Below are positions 51,131 to 58,817 of a stretch of 64,000 bases of DNA, in pieces. The position numbers and the translations under genes were made by a program. Within the stretch, counting starts at the first letter, position 1. Every line of letters starts with the position of its first letter. This DNA comes from C-114 sp963719285 (lineage in GTDB: Bacteria > Chloroflexota > Limnocylindria > Limnocylindrales > CSP1-4), in contig CAVRBO010000004.1 in assembly GCA_963719285.1 (NCBI GenBank), positions 248,001-312,000 of the forward strand, given 5' to 3'. Under the pieces are notes generated by a model. That model ran no database searches and was not told the origin of the DNA. It saw nothing but the letters and a program-made list of their open reading frames with translations.

Positions 51131-51955
51131 GTGGCCGACGACCTCCTGCCGGCCTGGAGCGAGCCGTTCACCACGGATCGCCGGGCGGAGCTCCTGCGAA
51201 CGGCGGCGCTCGGGAATGCGGTCGTCGACCGTGAGTGGGCGTTCGGCGGGTCCGACGGGTCCGGCGTCACCGTCGCCATCATCGACTCGGGAGTGGAGCG
51301 CGATCATCCCGCGGTCGGAGGCGCACTCGTCCGGAGTGTGCGGGTGGACCTGAGTGGCGACGACCCGCAGGTCCTCGACGACCCCGACGCGATCGACGCG
51401 GTCGGCCACGGGACGGCCTGCGCCGGGATCATCCACGGGCTCGCGCCGGCCGCCAGCCTCGTCTCGGTCCGCGTCCTGGGGCCGGACAACAAAGGCAAGG
51501 GCGCCGCGTTCGCGGCCGGACTGGAGTGGGCGATCGAGCAGGGCGCGGACGTCGTGAACCTGAGCCTGAGCTCGAAGAGCGAAGCGCTCTACGCGGCGTT
51601 CCATGAGCTGGCCGACGCCGCGTACTTCGCGAACGTCCTGCTCGTGAGTGCCGCCAACAACGTCCCCGGGCCGTCGTACCCGTCACTTTTCGCGGCGGTC
51701 GTGTCGGTCGCCGCGCATGACGTGGCGGATCCGTGGACCTGGTTCTACAACCCGTCCCCGCCCGTGGAGTTCGGTGCGTATGGGCTGGACGTCGACGTCG
51801 CCTGGCGCGACGGCGGCCGGATCCTGGCCACCGGGAACAGTTTCGCGGCCCCGCACGTGGCCGGGCTCGCGGCGCTCGTCCGCGCGAAGCACCCGGGCCT
51901 CGCCCCGTTCGAGCTCAAGGCGGTCCTTGCGGCGACCGCCACGCCGATCGCCTGA
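51131..51955 (+). CDS. Intracellular subtilisin-like serine protease (S8)
   Basis: 274 aa from GTG 51131. The triad is visible: Asp52 in VAIIDSGVERDHP, His93 in AVGHGTACAGIIHG, and Ser237 in ATGNSFAAPHVAGLAAL. The oxyanion-hole Asn is in VSAANNVPGP. There is no signal peptide or prodomain, so it should act in the cytoplasm, a small single-domain form. It lies 3 nt after the GAF gene and convergent with repeat gene B, so the repeat proteins are candidate substrates (inference). Confidence 0.92.
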   Translation: MADDLLPAWSEPFTTDRRAELLRTAALGNAVVDREWAFGGSDGSGVTVAIIDSGVERDHPAVGGALVRSVRVDLSGDDPQVLDDPDAIDAVGHGTACAGIIHGLAPAASLVSVRVLGPDNKGKGAAFAAGLEWAIEQGADVVNLSLSSKSEALYAAFHELADAAYFANVLLVSAANNVPGPSYPSLFAAVVSVAAHDVADPWTWFYNPSPPVEFGAYGLDVDVAWRDGGRILATGNSFAAPHVAGLAALVRAKHPGLAPFELKAVLAATATPIA

Positions 51956-52037
51956 CGCGCGGGCTCTCCCGTCGAGCGCTGCGAACGGAAGACCCACCCG
52001 GCCCGATGGGAGAACGGGCGGGGCGGGCCTCAGGTGC

Positions 52038-52067
52038 GACAGGCGGTCGCCGCAACGATCGCCTGTC
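52038..52067. terminator. Hairpin between the subtilase and repeat protein B genes
   Basis: 12-bp stem gacaggcggtcg/cgatcgcctgtc with one G-U pair and a 6-nt loop, between convergent genes. No U-run. Confidence 0.45.
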
Positions 52068-52095
52068 GGTCGCGGCCAGGCGGGCGGCCAGGCGG

Positions 52096-52485
52096 CTACT
52101 CGCCCCGGGAGGACGGGCTGCGGAGCCGGTTGAAGCTGTGGCCCTCGACGTCGTCCTCATCGCCACCTTCGCGGGACTTGGTGAAGCCCTCGCCGGACGC
52201 CTTGGCCTTGTGGAAGCCGTCATCGTCCGCGTTGCGCCGCCGCGCGATGTGACCCTCGACGTCGTCCTCGCCGGCTTCGCGAGACTTGCTGAAGCCCTCG
52301 CCGGCTTCGCGGGACTTGCTGAAGCCCTCGCCCGTGGCCCGGGACTTCGCGAAGTCATCGCCGGCGTTGCGCCGCATGATGTGACCCTCGACGTCGTCCT
52401 CGCCGGCTTCGCGGGACTTGCTGAAGCCCTCGCCCGTGGCCCGGGACTTGCTGAAGCCGTCTGCGTCTCGCTGCTTGGCAGGCAT
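52096..52485 (-). CDS. Repeat protein B: GFSKSR/EDDVEGH repeats, paralogue of A
   Basis: 129 aa from ATG 52485 (MPAKQRDADGF), behind gatgggagat like gene A. Three EDDVEGH blocks, each preceded by two or three GFSKSR units: DGFSKSRATGEGFSKSREAG then EDDVEGHIM, a longer middle unit, and GFHKAKASGEGFTKSREGG then EDDVEGHSF. The DNA is also repetitive. Like A it is soluble, charged and likely disordered. Number and length of units differ between the paralogues, which suggests expansion by repeat slippage. Function unknown. Confidence 0.75.
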   Translation of the reverse strand: MPAKQRDADGFSKSRATGEGFSKSREAGEDDVEGHIMRRNAGDDFAKSRATGEGFSKSREAGEGFSKSREAGEDDVEGHIARRRNADDDGFHKAKASGEGFTKSREGGDEDDVEGHSFNRLRSPSSRGE

Positions 52486-52550
52486 CTCGATCTCCCATCG
52501 GTGAGGTGGTGCCGGCGTCTCCCGTGAGGGCGCCACGCCGACTTCGTCCA

Positions 52551-52582
52551 AGGGTACGCCCCGTCAACGGGTCGCGGGAACC
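52551..52582 (-). promoter_or_regulatory. Candidate promoter of repeat-protein gene B
   Basis: Minus-strand GGTTCCC (52576-52582), 17 nt, then CGTACCCT (52551-52558), the same boxes and spacing as gene A. Confidence 0.6.
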
Positions 52583-52597
52583 GCCCGATGCGACCGT

Positions 52598-52618
52598 CCC
52601 GGAGTCATGTACCTGACA
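52598..52618 (-). promoter_or_regulatory. 21-bp element upstream of repeat-protein gene B
   Basis: Reverse-complement copy, all 21 bases identical to 48485-48505, with the same 15-nt spacing to the GGTTCCC box. It overlaps the stop codon of the MFS-cNMP gene (52605-52607). Confidence 0.72.
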
Positions 52619-54356
52619 CCCTGCCTGCGGCCCGCGCCGGCGTCCATCCCCCACGGTGGAGATCGAGGAACCGGTTCGCGACGCCCGGACCGGCCGCGAC
52701 GAGCTCGAGGAAGTCAGAGCCCTCGAGCTCGAGCAGTCGGCCGTCCGTGGCCGCGGTCACGGTCGCGGTCCGCGGCACGCGGGTGAGGAGCCCGATCTCC
52801 CCGAAGACGTCGTCCGGGCCCATGGTCCGCAGGTGGACGGCCTGCGTGGCTCCGGGCTCGATGCGCGCGACGTCGAACCGGCCCCTGACGATGACCGCGA
52901 ACCGGTCGGCGGGGTCGCCCTGGCGAAGGATGACCTCGCCCGCCACCACGTCGCGGGTCCGTCGCCGACCCAGGACGGCCTCGAGCCGAGCGGGAGCGAT
53001 CCCGGCGAACAGGGGCAGCCCGGCCACGTGCCGCAGGAGCGCTTCGTCCGGGTCGGGCGTGCGGGTGGCGGCAGGCCCGACGGCTACGAGCGCGACAGCG
53101 GCCGCGACGAGGACCGCGACGCCGCATCCGGCGAGCACGGGACCCACCCCGATCGGGTCCGCGAGGACGGGCAGGGCGAACGCACCGCCGGCATACGCGA
53201 GCGTGGAGACCGTGGCGATCACCCCGAGCGCCCGTCCGCGCAGCTCGTCCGGGACGACGCGCTGGAAGATCGTCGCGTCGACGACTTCGACGAGCAGGCT
53301 GCCGGCCGAAGCCACGGTCATCGCCACGAGCGCCGGCACGATCGAGGTGACCGCTCCCAACATGGCGAATCCGACGGCCAGCAGGACCGCGCCGCCGATG
53401 AGCGGCGGCACCAGGCTCGGCCGGAGCATGAGCGCGCCCGAGACGACGGCCGCGGCGAGGCCACCGACACCGATCGCCGCATTGAGGTAACCGGTCGCCT
53501 CTTCGCCCGCGTGGAAGGTGGTCGTCGCGAGCACCACGGTCAGCACGGACAGCCCGCCGAACGCGAAGCTCGCCACGACGTCGAGGATCGCGAGACCGGC
53601 CATCGGGACCGCGATCGATCGCGCCGAACGTGCCGCCGGGCGGGCGGGTGGAGTCTCGCCGGCCGCGTCCCGGACGGAGCATTCGGTCGCCCCGGTCACC
53701 TCGGTCGCCCCGGTCACCTCGGTCGCCCCGGTCGTCGCCGCCGAAGCGGGCGCGCCCCGGGTGCTCGGGAGCCGCCACAGGACGGCCGCCACGACGACGA
53801 ACGTCACGGCATTGAGCAGGAACGCGGCCGTCAGCCCGGACAGCGAGATGAGTACCCCGCCGATCGCCGGGCCGATGATGAACGCGAGGTTGTCGAGGCT
53901 GGCCCAGGCGCTGTTCGCAGGCCCCAGGCGCGACTCGTCGCCGACGAGGCTCGGCAGGAACGCCCCGATCGTCGGCCCGAAGAACGACGAGAAGCAGGTC
54001 GCCAGGATCGCCAGCGCGACGATCGGCCAGATCTGGCCGTCGGGACCGCCGAAGGCGACGAGGGCCGCCATCGTCAGCATGATCGCGCCGCGGACGAGGT
54101 CCGTGACGAGGAGCACGAGCCGCCGGTCGTAGCGGTCGGCGACGAAGCCGGCCGGCACGGACAGCAGGACGTAGGGCAGGACCCGCGCCGCGCCGACCAC
54201 TCCGAGCAGGATCGGGTCCTTGCTCCGGTCGTACACGATGACGAGCAGTGCGACGAGGTACAGCCAGTCCCCGATCGAGCTCACGAACTCCCCGAACAGC
54301 AGGCGGATGAGCGCCCCGTCGACGAGCAACCCCCGATAGGCGCGCACGATCCCCAT
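52605..54356 (-). CDS. MFS transporter fused to a C-terminal cyclic-nucleotide-binding domain
   Basis: 583 aa. About twelve helices in the first 445 residues, with VADRYDRRLVLLVTDLVRG as helix 2-3 loop and a central loop of TEVTGA repeats. The last about 130 residues form a cNMP-type beta roll: VVAGEVILRQGDPADRFAVI, VFGEIGLLTRVPRTATVTA. This has Arg at the phosphate-loop position (PRTATV), so ligand binding is plausible. Such fusions would gate transport by a nucleotide. Its end overlaps the regulatory element of repeat gene B. Confidence 0.88.
   Translation of the reverse strand: MGIVRAYRGLLVDGALIRLLFGEFVSSIGDWLYLVALLVIVYDRSKDPILLGVVGAARVLPYVLLSVPAGFVADRYDRRLVLLVTDLVRGAIMLTMAALVAFGGPDGQIWPIVALAILATCFSSFFGPTIGAFLPSLVGDESRLGPANSAWASLDNLAFIIGPAIGGVLISLSGLTAAFLLNAVTFVVVAAVLWRLPSTRGAPASAATTGATEVTGATEVTGATECSVRDAAGETPPARPAARSARSIAVPMAGLAILDVVASFAFGGLSVLTVVLATTTFHAGEEATGYLNAAIGVGGLAAAVVSGALMLRPSLVPPLIGGAVLLAVGFAMLGAVTSIVPALVAMTVASAGSLLVEVVDATIFQRVVPDELRGRALGVIATVSTLAYAGGAFALPVLADPIGVGPVLAGCGVAVLVAAAVALVAVGPAATRTPDPDEALLRHVAGLPLFAGIAPARLEAVLGRRRTRDVVAGEVILRQGDPADRFAVIVRGRFDVARIEPGATQAVHLRTMGPDDVFGEIGLLTRVPRTATVTAATDGRLLELEGSDFLELVAAGPGVANRFLDLHRGGWTPARAAGRVSGT
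53683..53733 (-). repeat. 18-bp tandem repeat in the MFS-cNMP gene
   Basis: tcggtcgccccggtcacc on the + strand repeats about 2.8 times without change, encoding TEVTGA-type hexads on the minus strand. It lies in the central cytoplasmic loop. Confidence 0.8.
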
Positions 54357-54359
54357 CGT

Positions 54360-54929
54360 TCAGCCTGTGAACGAGGTGGCGGGGAGGCGGATGCCCTCGA
54401 GCTCGAGCAGCTCGCGCTTGATCGCCAACAGCCGGTCGCGCCCGCCCCACCAGTGGCCGCCGTACCCGCCGATCGAGCCGTCGCCGGCGATGACCCGATG
54501 GCACGGGATGACGAGGCCGAGCGGGTTGCGCCCGACGGCGCCGCCGGCCGCCCGGGCCGCGCCCGGCGAGCCGATGAGTCGCGCGAGACGACCGTAGCTC
54601 GTGACGCTGCCGCGGGGCACGGTCCGCACGCCTTCGAGGACCCGCCGATCCCACGCCGAGCCGACCCGCAGGTCGATCGCCAGGCCGGCGAGATCGGACG
54701 ACCTGCCGTCGAGCGCCGCCGCGATCGCCCCGGTCGCGCGATCGAGCCCGTCGCGGATCGGCGCCGGGGTCTGCGGACCCGGCCTCTCCGGGGTCTCGTG
54801 GACGAGGCGCGCGACCGACGCCAGGAAGGCGTCGGTCGGCGTGTAGACCTGGACCGCGACGAGGCCGGCCGGCCCGACCGCGAGATGGACATCGCCCCAG
54901 GGCGCCGGGACGAGCGTGTAGGCGAGCAC
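54360..54929 (-). CDS. ogt: Methylated-DNA--protein-cysteine methyltransferase
   Basis: 189 aa from GTG 54929. The C-terminal half has VPRGSVTSYGRLARLIG (DNA-binding helix-turn-helix), the Asn-hinge RNPLGLVIPCHRVIAGDGS with the acceptor Cys, and GGYGGHWWGGRDRLLAIKRE. It repairs O6-alkylguanine by suicidal transfer. The start is supported by a TACACT box 6 nt upstream. It diverges from the copper ATPase with 72 nt between. Confidence 0.92.
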   Translation of the reverse strand: MLAYTLVPAPWGDVHLAVGPAGLVAVQVYTPTDAFLASVARLVHETPERPGPQTPAPIRDGLDRATGAIAAALDGRSSDLAGLAIDLRVGSAWDRRVLEGVRTVPRGSVTSYGRLARLIGSPGAARAAGGAVGRNPLGLVIPCHRVIAGDGSIGGYGGHWWGGRDRLLAIKRELLELEGIRLPATSFTG

Positions 54930-54935
54930 GGCCCG

Positions 54936-54941
54936 AGTGTA
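54936..54941 (-). promoter_or_regulatory. Leaderless -10 box of the ogt gene
   Basis: TACACT on the minus strand, 6 nt (cgggcc), then GTG 54929. Confidence 0.5.
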
Positions 54942-54984
54942 CGGTCCGCCCGACCGCTCGGGTGGCCGGTCCCGGGGCCGCGTG

Positions 54985-55002
54985 GTATACTCCCGGGGAG
55001 TA
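54985..55002 (+). promoter_or_regulatory. Palindromic operator/promoter overlapping the copper ATPase start
   Basis: gtatactcccggggagta, identical over 18 bp to 17012-17029. Its last base is the A of the ATG, and a -10-like TATACT lies at 54986-54991, so the message should have almost no leader and a bound repressor would block the start directly. Confidence 0.75.
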
Positions 55003-57332
55003 TGTCGACCAACGCCCCCAGCACCGTCTCGCAGGTCCCGGTCGCCCCGATCGAGGTCCAACTGCCGATCGAGGGGATGACCTGCGCGAGCTGCGTCAAC
55101 CGCATCGAGCGGTTCCTGAACCGTGCCCCGGGGGTGGACACCGCCACGGTCAACCTGGCGACGGAGGTGGCCACGATCCGCTACCTGCCCGACGTCGCGG
55201 GCCGGTCGGAGCTGGTCGCGGCCATCGAGGCGGCCGGCTACGACGTCCGGCCCGAACGCCCCGCCGAGGCGGCCGACCGCGCCGCCGGCCTGGCCCATCT
55301 CGCGGATCCCGATGCCGACCTCCGGGCCCGCGAATCGGCCGCCCTGCGGCTTCGATCGGTCGTCTCGATCGTCGTCGCCGTCGTGATCCTCGCGGTCATG
55401 CTCTGGCCGCAGACCCTCCTCTCGACCGACGACCTCAACCGCCTGGCGATCCTGCCCGCGACGCTCATCCAGTGGTGGGCGGGCGGTCGCTTCTATCGCG
55501 CGGCCTGGCGGGCGATCCGCCACGGTGCGACGAACATGGACACGCTCGTCGTGGTCGGCACGACGGCGGCCTGGGGCTACAGCGTGGTCGCGACACTCTG
55601 GCCGCAGGTCCTGCGGGACGCCGGCCTGGACACCGCGACGTACTTCGACAGTGCGGCCATCGTGATCGGGCTCGTCCTCCTCGGACGCTGGCTCGAGGCG
55701 CGTGCGAAGGGCCGGGCCACGGGCGCCATCCGGCGCCTCGTCGGCCTCCAGGCCACGTCCGCGTGGCTCGTGCTCCCCGGGGGCGACGAGGAGGTGCCAC
55801 TCGAGCGGGTCCAGCCCGGCGACCTCCTGCGCGTCCGACCGGGCGATCGGATCCCCGTCGACGGGCGCGTCGTCGAGGGTACTTCGGCGGTCGACGAGTC
55901 GATGCTCACCGGGGAGGCGATCCCCGCCACGAAGGGTCCCGCCGACGAGGTCATCGGCGCGACCCGCAACACCACCGGGTCGTTCGTGATGCGGGCCACC
56001 CGGGTCGGTCGCGATACGGCCCTGGCCCGCATCGTCGAGCTCGTCCAGCGGGCGCAGGGCTCGAAGGCGCCGATCCAGCGCCTGGCGGACCGGGTCAGCG
56101 AGGTCTTCGTGCCGCTCGTGCTCCTCGCCGGTGCGGTCACCTTCGTCGTGTGGCTGCTCGTCGGCCCCGAGCCCCGGCTCACCCGCGCCCTGACGAGCGC
56201 GATCGCGACGGTCGTCGTCGCGTGCCCCTGCGCGATGGGCCTCGCCACGCCAACGGCCATCATGGTCGGCACCGGCCGCGGGGCGGAGGCCGGGATCCTC
56301 ATCAAGGGCGGCGAGGCGCTCGAGGTCGCGCATCGCATCGACACCGTCGTGTTCGACAAGACCGGCACGCTCACGATGGGTCGGCCCGAGGTCGTCGACG
56401 TCGTCGCGGTCGCCCGCACGGACGCCGCCGGACTGCTCGATCTGGCCGCGTCCGCCGAGCGCGGCAGCGAGCATCCACTCGGGGCGGCGATCGTCGCCCG
56501 GGGCAAGCGCGACGAGCTCGGCTTCCGCCCCGTCACCTCGTTCGAGGCGGAGGCCGGCCACGGCGTCGCGGCGACGGTCGACGGCCACGCGGTCCTCGCC
56601 GGCAACGAGCGCCTGCTCGCCGGCCGTGGCATAGATGTCGCCATCCCCGATCCATCCGTCCGCGCCGCGATCGACGCTGCCGCCACGGACGCGCGGACGC
56701 CCGTTCTGGTCGCGATCGACGGCACGCTCGCGGGGGTGATCGTGATCGCCGATCCGATCAGGGCCACATCGGCAGAAGCGATCGACCTGCTCGCCGCCGC
56801 GGGGCTCGAGACCTGGCTCGTCACGGGTGACGCGCCGACCGTCGCCGCGGCGGTCGGCCGGGCCGTCGGGATCGCGCCGGAGCGGGTCATCGCGGGCGCG
56901 CTCCCGGGCGACAAGGCGGCCCGCATCGACGAGCTCCAGGCCCGCGGCCGGCGGGTGGCGATGGTCGGCGACGGGATCAACGACGCCCCGGCGCTGGCGG
57001 CGGCGGATCTCGGCATCGCGATCGGCAGCGGCGCCGACATCGCGATCGATGCGGCCTCGATCACCCTCGTGGGTGGCGATCCACGCGCGGTCGCATCGGC
57101 GATCGACCTGTCCCGCCAGTCGATGCGGATCGTCCGCCAGAACCTCTTCTGGGCATTCGCCTACAACATCGTCCTCATCCCGGTGGCGATGGGCGCTCTG
57201 ATCCCGATCTTCGGCCTCGCTCTGAACCCGGCCCTCGCGGCGGCGGCGATGGCCTCGAGCTCGGTGAGCGTCGTCCTGAACGCGCTCCGCCTGCGGAACG
57301 TGCAGCTGAGTGGCGCCACCCGGCGCGGGTAG
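55002..57332 (+). CDS. copA: Copper-translocating P-type ATPase (P1B)
   Basis: 776 aa from ATG 55002. The N-terminal HMA domain has IEGMTCASCVNRIERF. Eight helices: the metal helix contains VVVACPCAMGLATP, the phosphorylation loop FDKTGTLTMGRPEV, the actuator TGEAIPATKG, the HP locus GSEHPLGAA, and the hinge AMVGDGINDAPALAA. YNIVLIPVA and MASSSVSVVLNALRL follow in the last helices. It exports Cu(I) from the cytoplasm. Likely controlled by the palindrome that overlaps its start and recurs before the YHS gene. No adjacent copZ or csoR. Confidence 0.95.
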   Translation: MSTNAPSTVSQVPVAPIEVQLPIEGMTCASCVNRIERFLNRAPGVDTATVNLATEVATIRYLPDVAGRSELVAAIEAAGYDVRPERPAEAADRAAGLAHLADPDADLRARESAALRLRSVVSIVVAVVILAVMLWPQTLLSTDDLNRLAILPATLIQWWAGGRFYRAAWRAIRHGATNMDTLVVVGTTAAWGYSVVATLWPQVLRDAGLDTATYFDSAAIVIGLVLLGRWLEARAKGRATGAIRRLVGLQATSAWLVLPGGDEEVPLERVQPGDLLRVRPGDRIPVDGRVVEGTSAVDESMLTGEAIPATKGPADEVIGATRNTTGSFVMRATRVGRDTALARIVELVQRAQGSKAPIQRLADRVSEVFVPLVLLAGAVTFVVWLLVGPEPRLTRALTSAIATVVVACPCAMGLATPTAIMVGTGRGAEAGILIKGGEALEVAHRIDTVVFDKTGTLTMGRPEVVDVVAVARTDAAGLLDLAASAERGSEHPLGAAIVARGKRDELGFRPVTSFEAEAGHGVAATVDGHAVLAGNERLLAGRGIDVAIPDPSVRAAIDAAATDARTPVLVAIDGTLAGVIVIADPIRATSAEAIDLLAAAGLETWLVTGDAPTVAAAVGRAVGIAPERVIAGALPGDKAARIDELQARGRRVAMVGDGINDAPALAAADLGIAIGSGADIAIDAASITLVGGDPRAVASAIDLSRQSMRIVRQNLFWAFAYNIVLIPVAMGALIPIFGLALNPALAAAAMASSSVSVVLNALRLRNVQLSGATRRG

Positions 57333-57341
57333 CGCGGCGGC

Positions 57342-58619
57342 CTACTCCTCGAACCGCCGGAAGACGGCCACGGCGTTCTGGCCACCGAACCCGAAGCCGT
57401 TGATCATGGCGGTGTCGACCCGGCCCGCCCGCTTGACCAGGGGCACGTAGTCGAGGTCGCACTCGGGCAGATCCGGGTTCTCCAGGTTCGCCGTGGGCGG
57501 AATGACGCCCTCGCGGATGGCACCCAGAGCGGTGAGCGCGGAGACCGCTCCCGCGGCGCCGAGCAGGTGCCCGACCATCGACTTCGGGGAGCTGATCGGC
57601 ACGCTGTGGGCTCGCGGTCCGAAGGCCGCCTTGATCGCCCGCGTCTCGGTGACGTCGTTGAGCGGCGTGGACGTCCCGTGGGCCACGATGTAGTCGATGT
57701 CGGTGGGGCCGATGCCGGCGTCGCGGAGCGCTCGCTCCATGGCCATCGTGGCGCCGCGGCCGGTGGGCTCCGGGGCGCTGATGTGGTACGCATCGGCGGT
57801 CAGCGACGCCCCGATGAGTTCCGCCTGGATCAGCTGGCCGGCTCCCCGGGCGAGGGCGTGGGCCGCCGACTCGACGACCACCACCGCCGCGCCCTCGCCG
57901 AACAGGAATCCATCGCGGTCGCGATCGAACGGTCGCGAAGCGTGGGTCGGGTCGTCGTTCCGCTTGGAGAGCGCCCCCATGTTGCCGAGCGCCGCGAACG
58001 CGATGGGCAGGAGGGCCGCCTCCGACCCGCCGGTGACGACGACGTCGCACTCGCCCGAGCGGATGAGCCGGAGCGCGTCCTGGAACGCGATCACGCTGCT
58101 CGCGCACGCGGCGACCTGGGTGATGACCGGGCCGGTGAGGCCGTACTTCATGCTCACGAGCGCCGCCGCCATCGACCCCGACAGGGCCGGGATCGCGAAC
58201 GGGCTGACCTGGCCCGGTCCCTTGAGCGCGAGCGTGGCCGTCCCCTCGATGACCTGCTCCATGCCGCCGCCACCGGTGTTGAGGACGACCGCGGCCCGAT
58301 CCCGTCGCTCGATCGGCCAGTCGGTGAAGTCGAGGCCCGCGTGGTCGACCGCCTCGGTCGCCGCCGCCATCGCGAAGTGGATGAACCGGCTCATCCGGCG
58401 GGCCATCTTGCGATCCATCGCGGTCGCGGGATCGAAGTCCTTGACCTCGGCGGCGATGCGGACGTCGAACCCGGTCGGGTCGAACGAGGTGATCGGGCCG
58501 GCGCCGGACACCCCTTCCTTGAGGTTCGCCCAGAACGTGGCCGCGTCGTTGCCGATGGGCGTCACGGCTCCGACGCCGGTCACGACGGCGCGACGAGCCG
58601 GATCCTCACTCGGTGGCAC
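57342..58619 (-). CDS. fabF: Beta-ketoacyl-ACP synthase II (FabF), first paralogue
   Basis: 425 aa from GTG 58619. Active-site Cys in TQVAACASSVIAF, His in YIVAHGTSTPLNDVTE, Lys and second His in PKSMVGHLLGAAGAVSALTAL. FGFGGQNAVAVFRR near the end. It elongates fatty acids by Claisen condensation. It ends the fab cluster: fabD, the second fabF, then this gene, transcribed on the minus strand. The 198-bp gap before it carries a 17-bp direct repeat. Confidence 0.93.
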   Translation of the reverse strand: MPPSEDPARRAVVTGVGAVTPIGNDAATFWANLKEGVSGAGPITSFDPTGFDVRIAAEVKDFDPATAMDRKMARRMSRFIHFAMAAATEAVDHAGLDFTDWPIERRDRAAVVLNTGGGGMEQVIEGTATLALKGPGQVSPFAIPALSGSMAAALVSMKYGLTGPVITQVAACASSVIAFQDALRLIRSGECDVVVTGGSEAALLPIAFAALGNMGALSKRNDDPTHASRPFDRDRDGFLFGEGAAVVVVESAAHALARGAGQLIQAELIGASLTADAYHISAPEPTGRGATMAMERALRDAGIGPTDIDYIVAHGTSTPLNDVTETRAIKAAFGPRAHSVPISSPKSMVGHLLGAAGAVSALTALGAIREGVIPPTANLENPDLPECDLDYVPLVKRAGRVDTAMINGFGFGGQNAVAVFRRFEE

Positions 58620-58764
58620 GCGGGGACACCTCGGGCTTCATGGGTTGGGTGGATTGTAGAGGGCGACGCCGTCGACCAACGGTCTGATCGTGGGCCGGCG
58701 GCTCGCGGGCCCGCGGCGATGTCGCGAGCTGATGCACCCGGATGCATATCTCATGCACCCACGG

Positions 58765-58817
58765 CCGGTCCCGACGACGGGGCTGCCAGCCGTGCTCGCG
58801 CCGGTCCCGACGACGGG
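58765..58817. repeat. 17-bp direct repeat and ATGCA-rich segment between the two fabF genes
   Basis: ccggtcccgacgacggg occurs at 58765-58781 and 58801-58817 (the second abuts the fabF2 stop). Just before it, 58733-58760, gatgcaccc recurs near a gcatat palindrome. These may be operator or mRNA structure elements. No gene in this gap. Confidence 0.55.

Noticed and set aside
52096..52485. Repetitive DNA considered as a CRISPR or insertion-sequence end
   Set aside because: Repeats are irregular, in frame, and encode conserved peptide units; no spacers or transposase.
48617..52485. Repeat proteins considered as RiPP precursors of a standard biosynthetic cluster
   Set aside because: No YcaO, lanthionine synthetase, radical SAM or graspetide ligase is found nearby; only a protease. 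Kept as an open idea in findings.
48485..52618. Inverted 21-bp copies considered as ends of a composite transposon
   Set aside because: The copies sit at the same spacing from matching promoter boxes of paralogous genes, no transposase is present, and one overlaps a stop codon of a normal gene.
52656..57332. A 4.7-kb open frame on the + strand covering the MFS-cNMP and ogt genes and then copA
   Set aside because: Only the part from 55002 is copA. Upstream of it the frame is antisense to two well-supported minus-strand genes and has Arg/Asp/Gly-rich composition typical of a GC-rich shadow frame.
58765..58817. 17-bp direct repeat considered as an attachment site or transposon footprint
   Set aside because: No integrase or transposase nearby and the copies are only 36 nt apart; kept as a repeat of unknown role.
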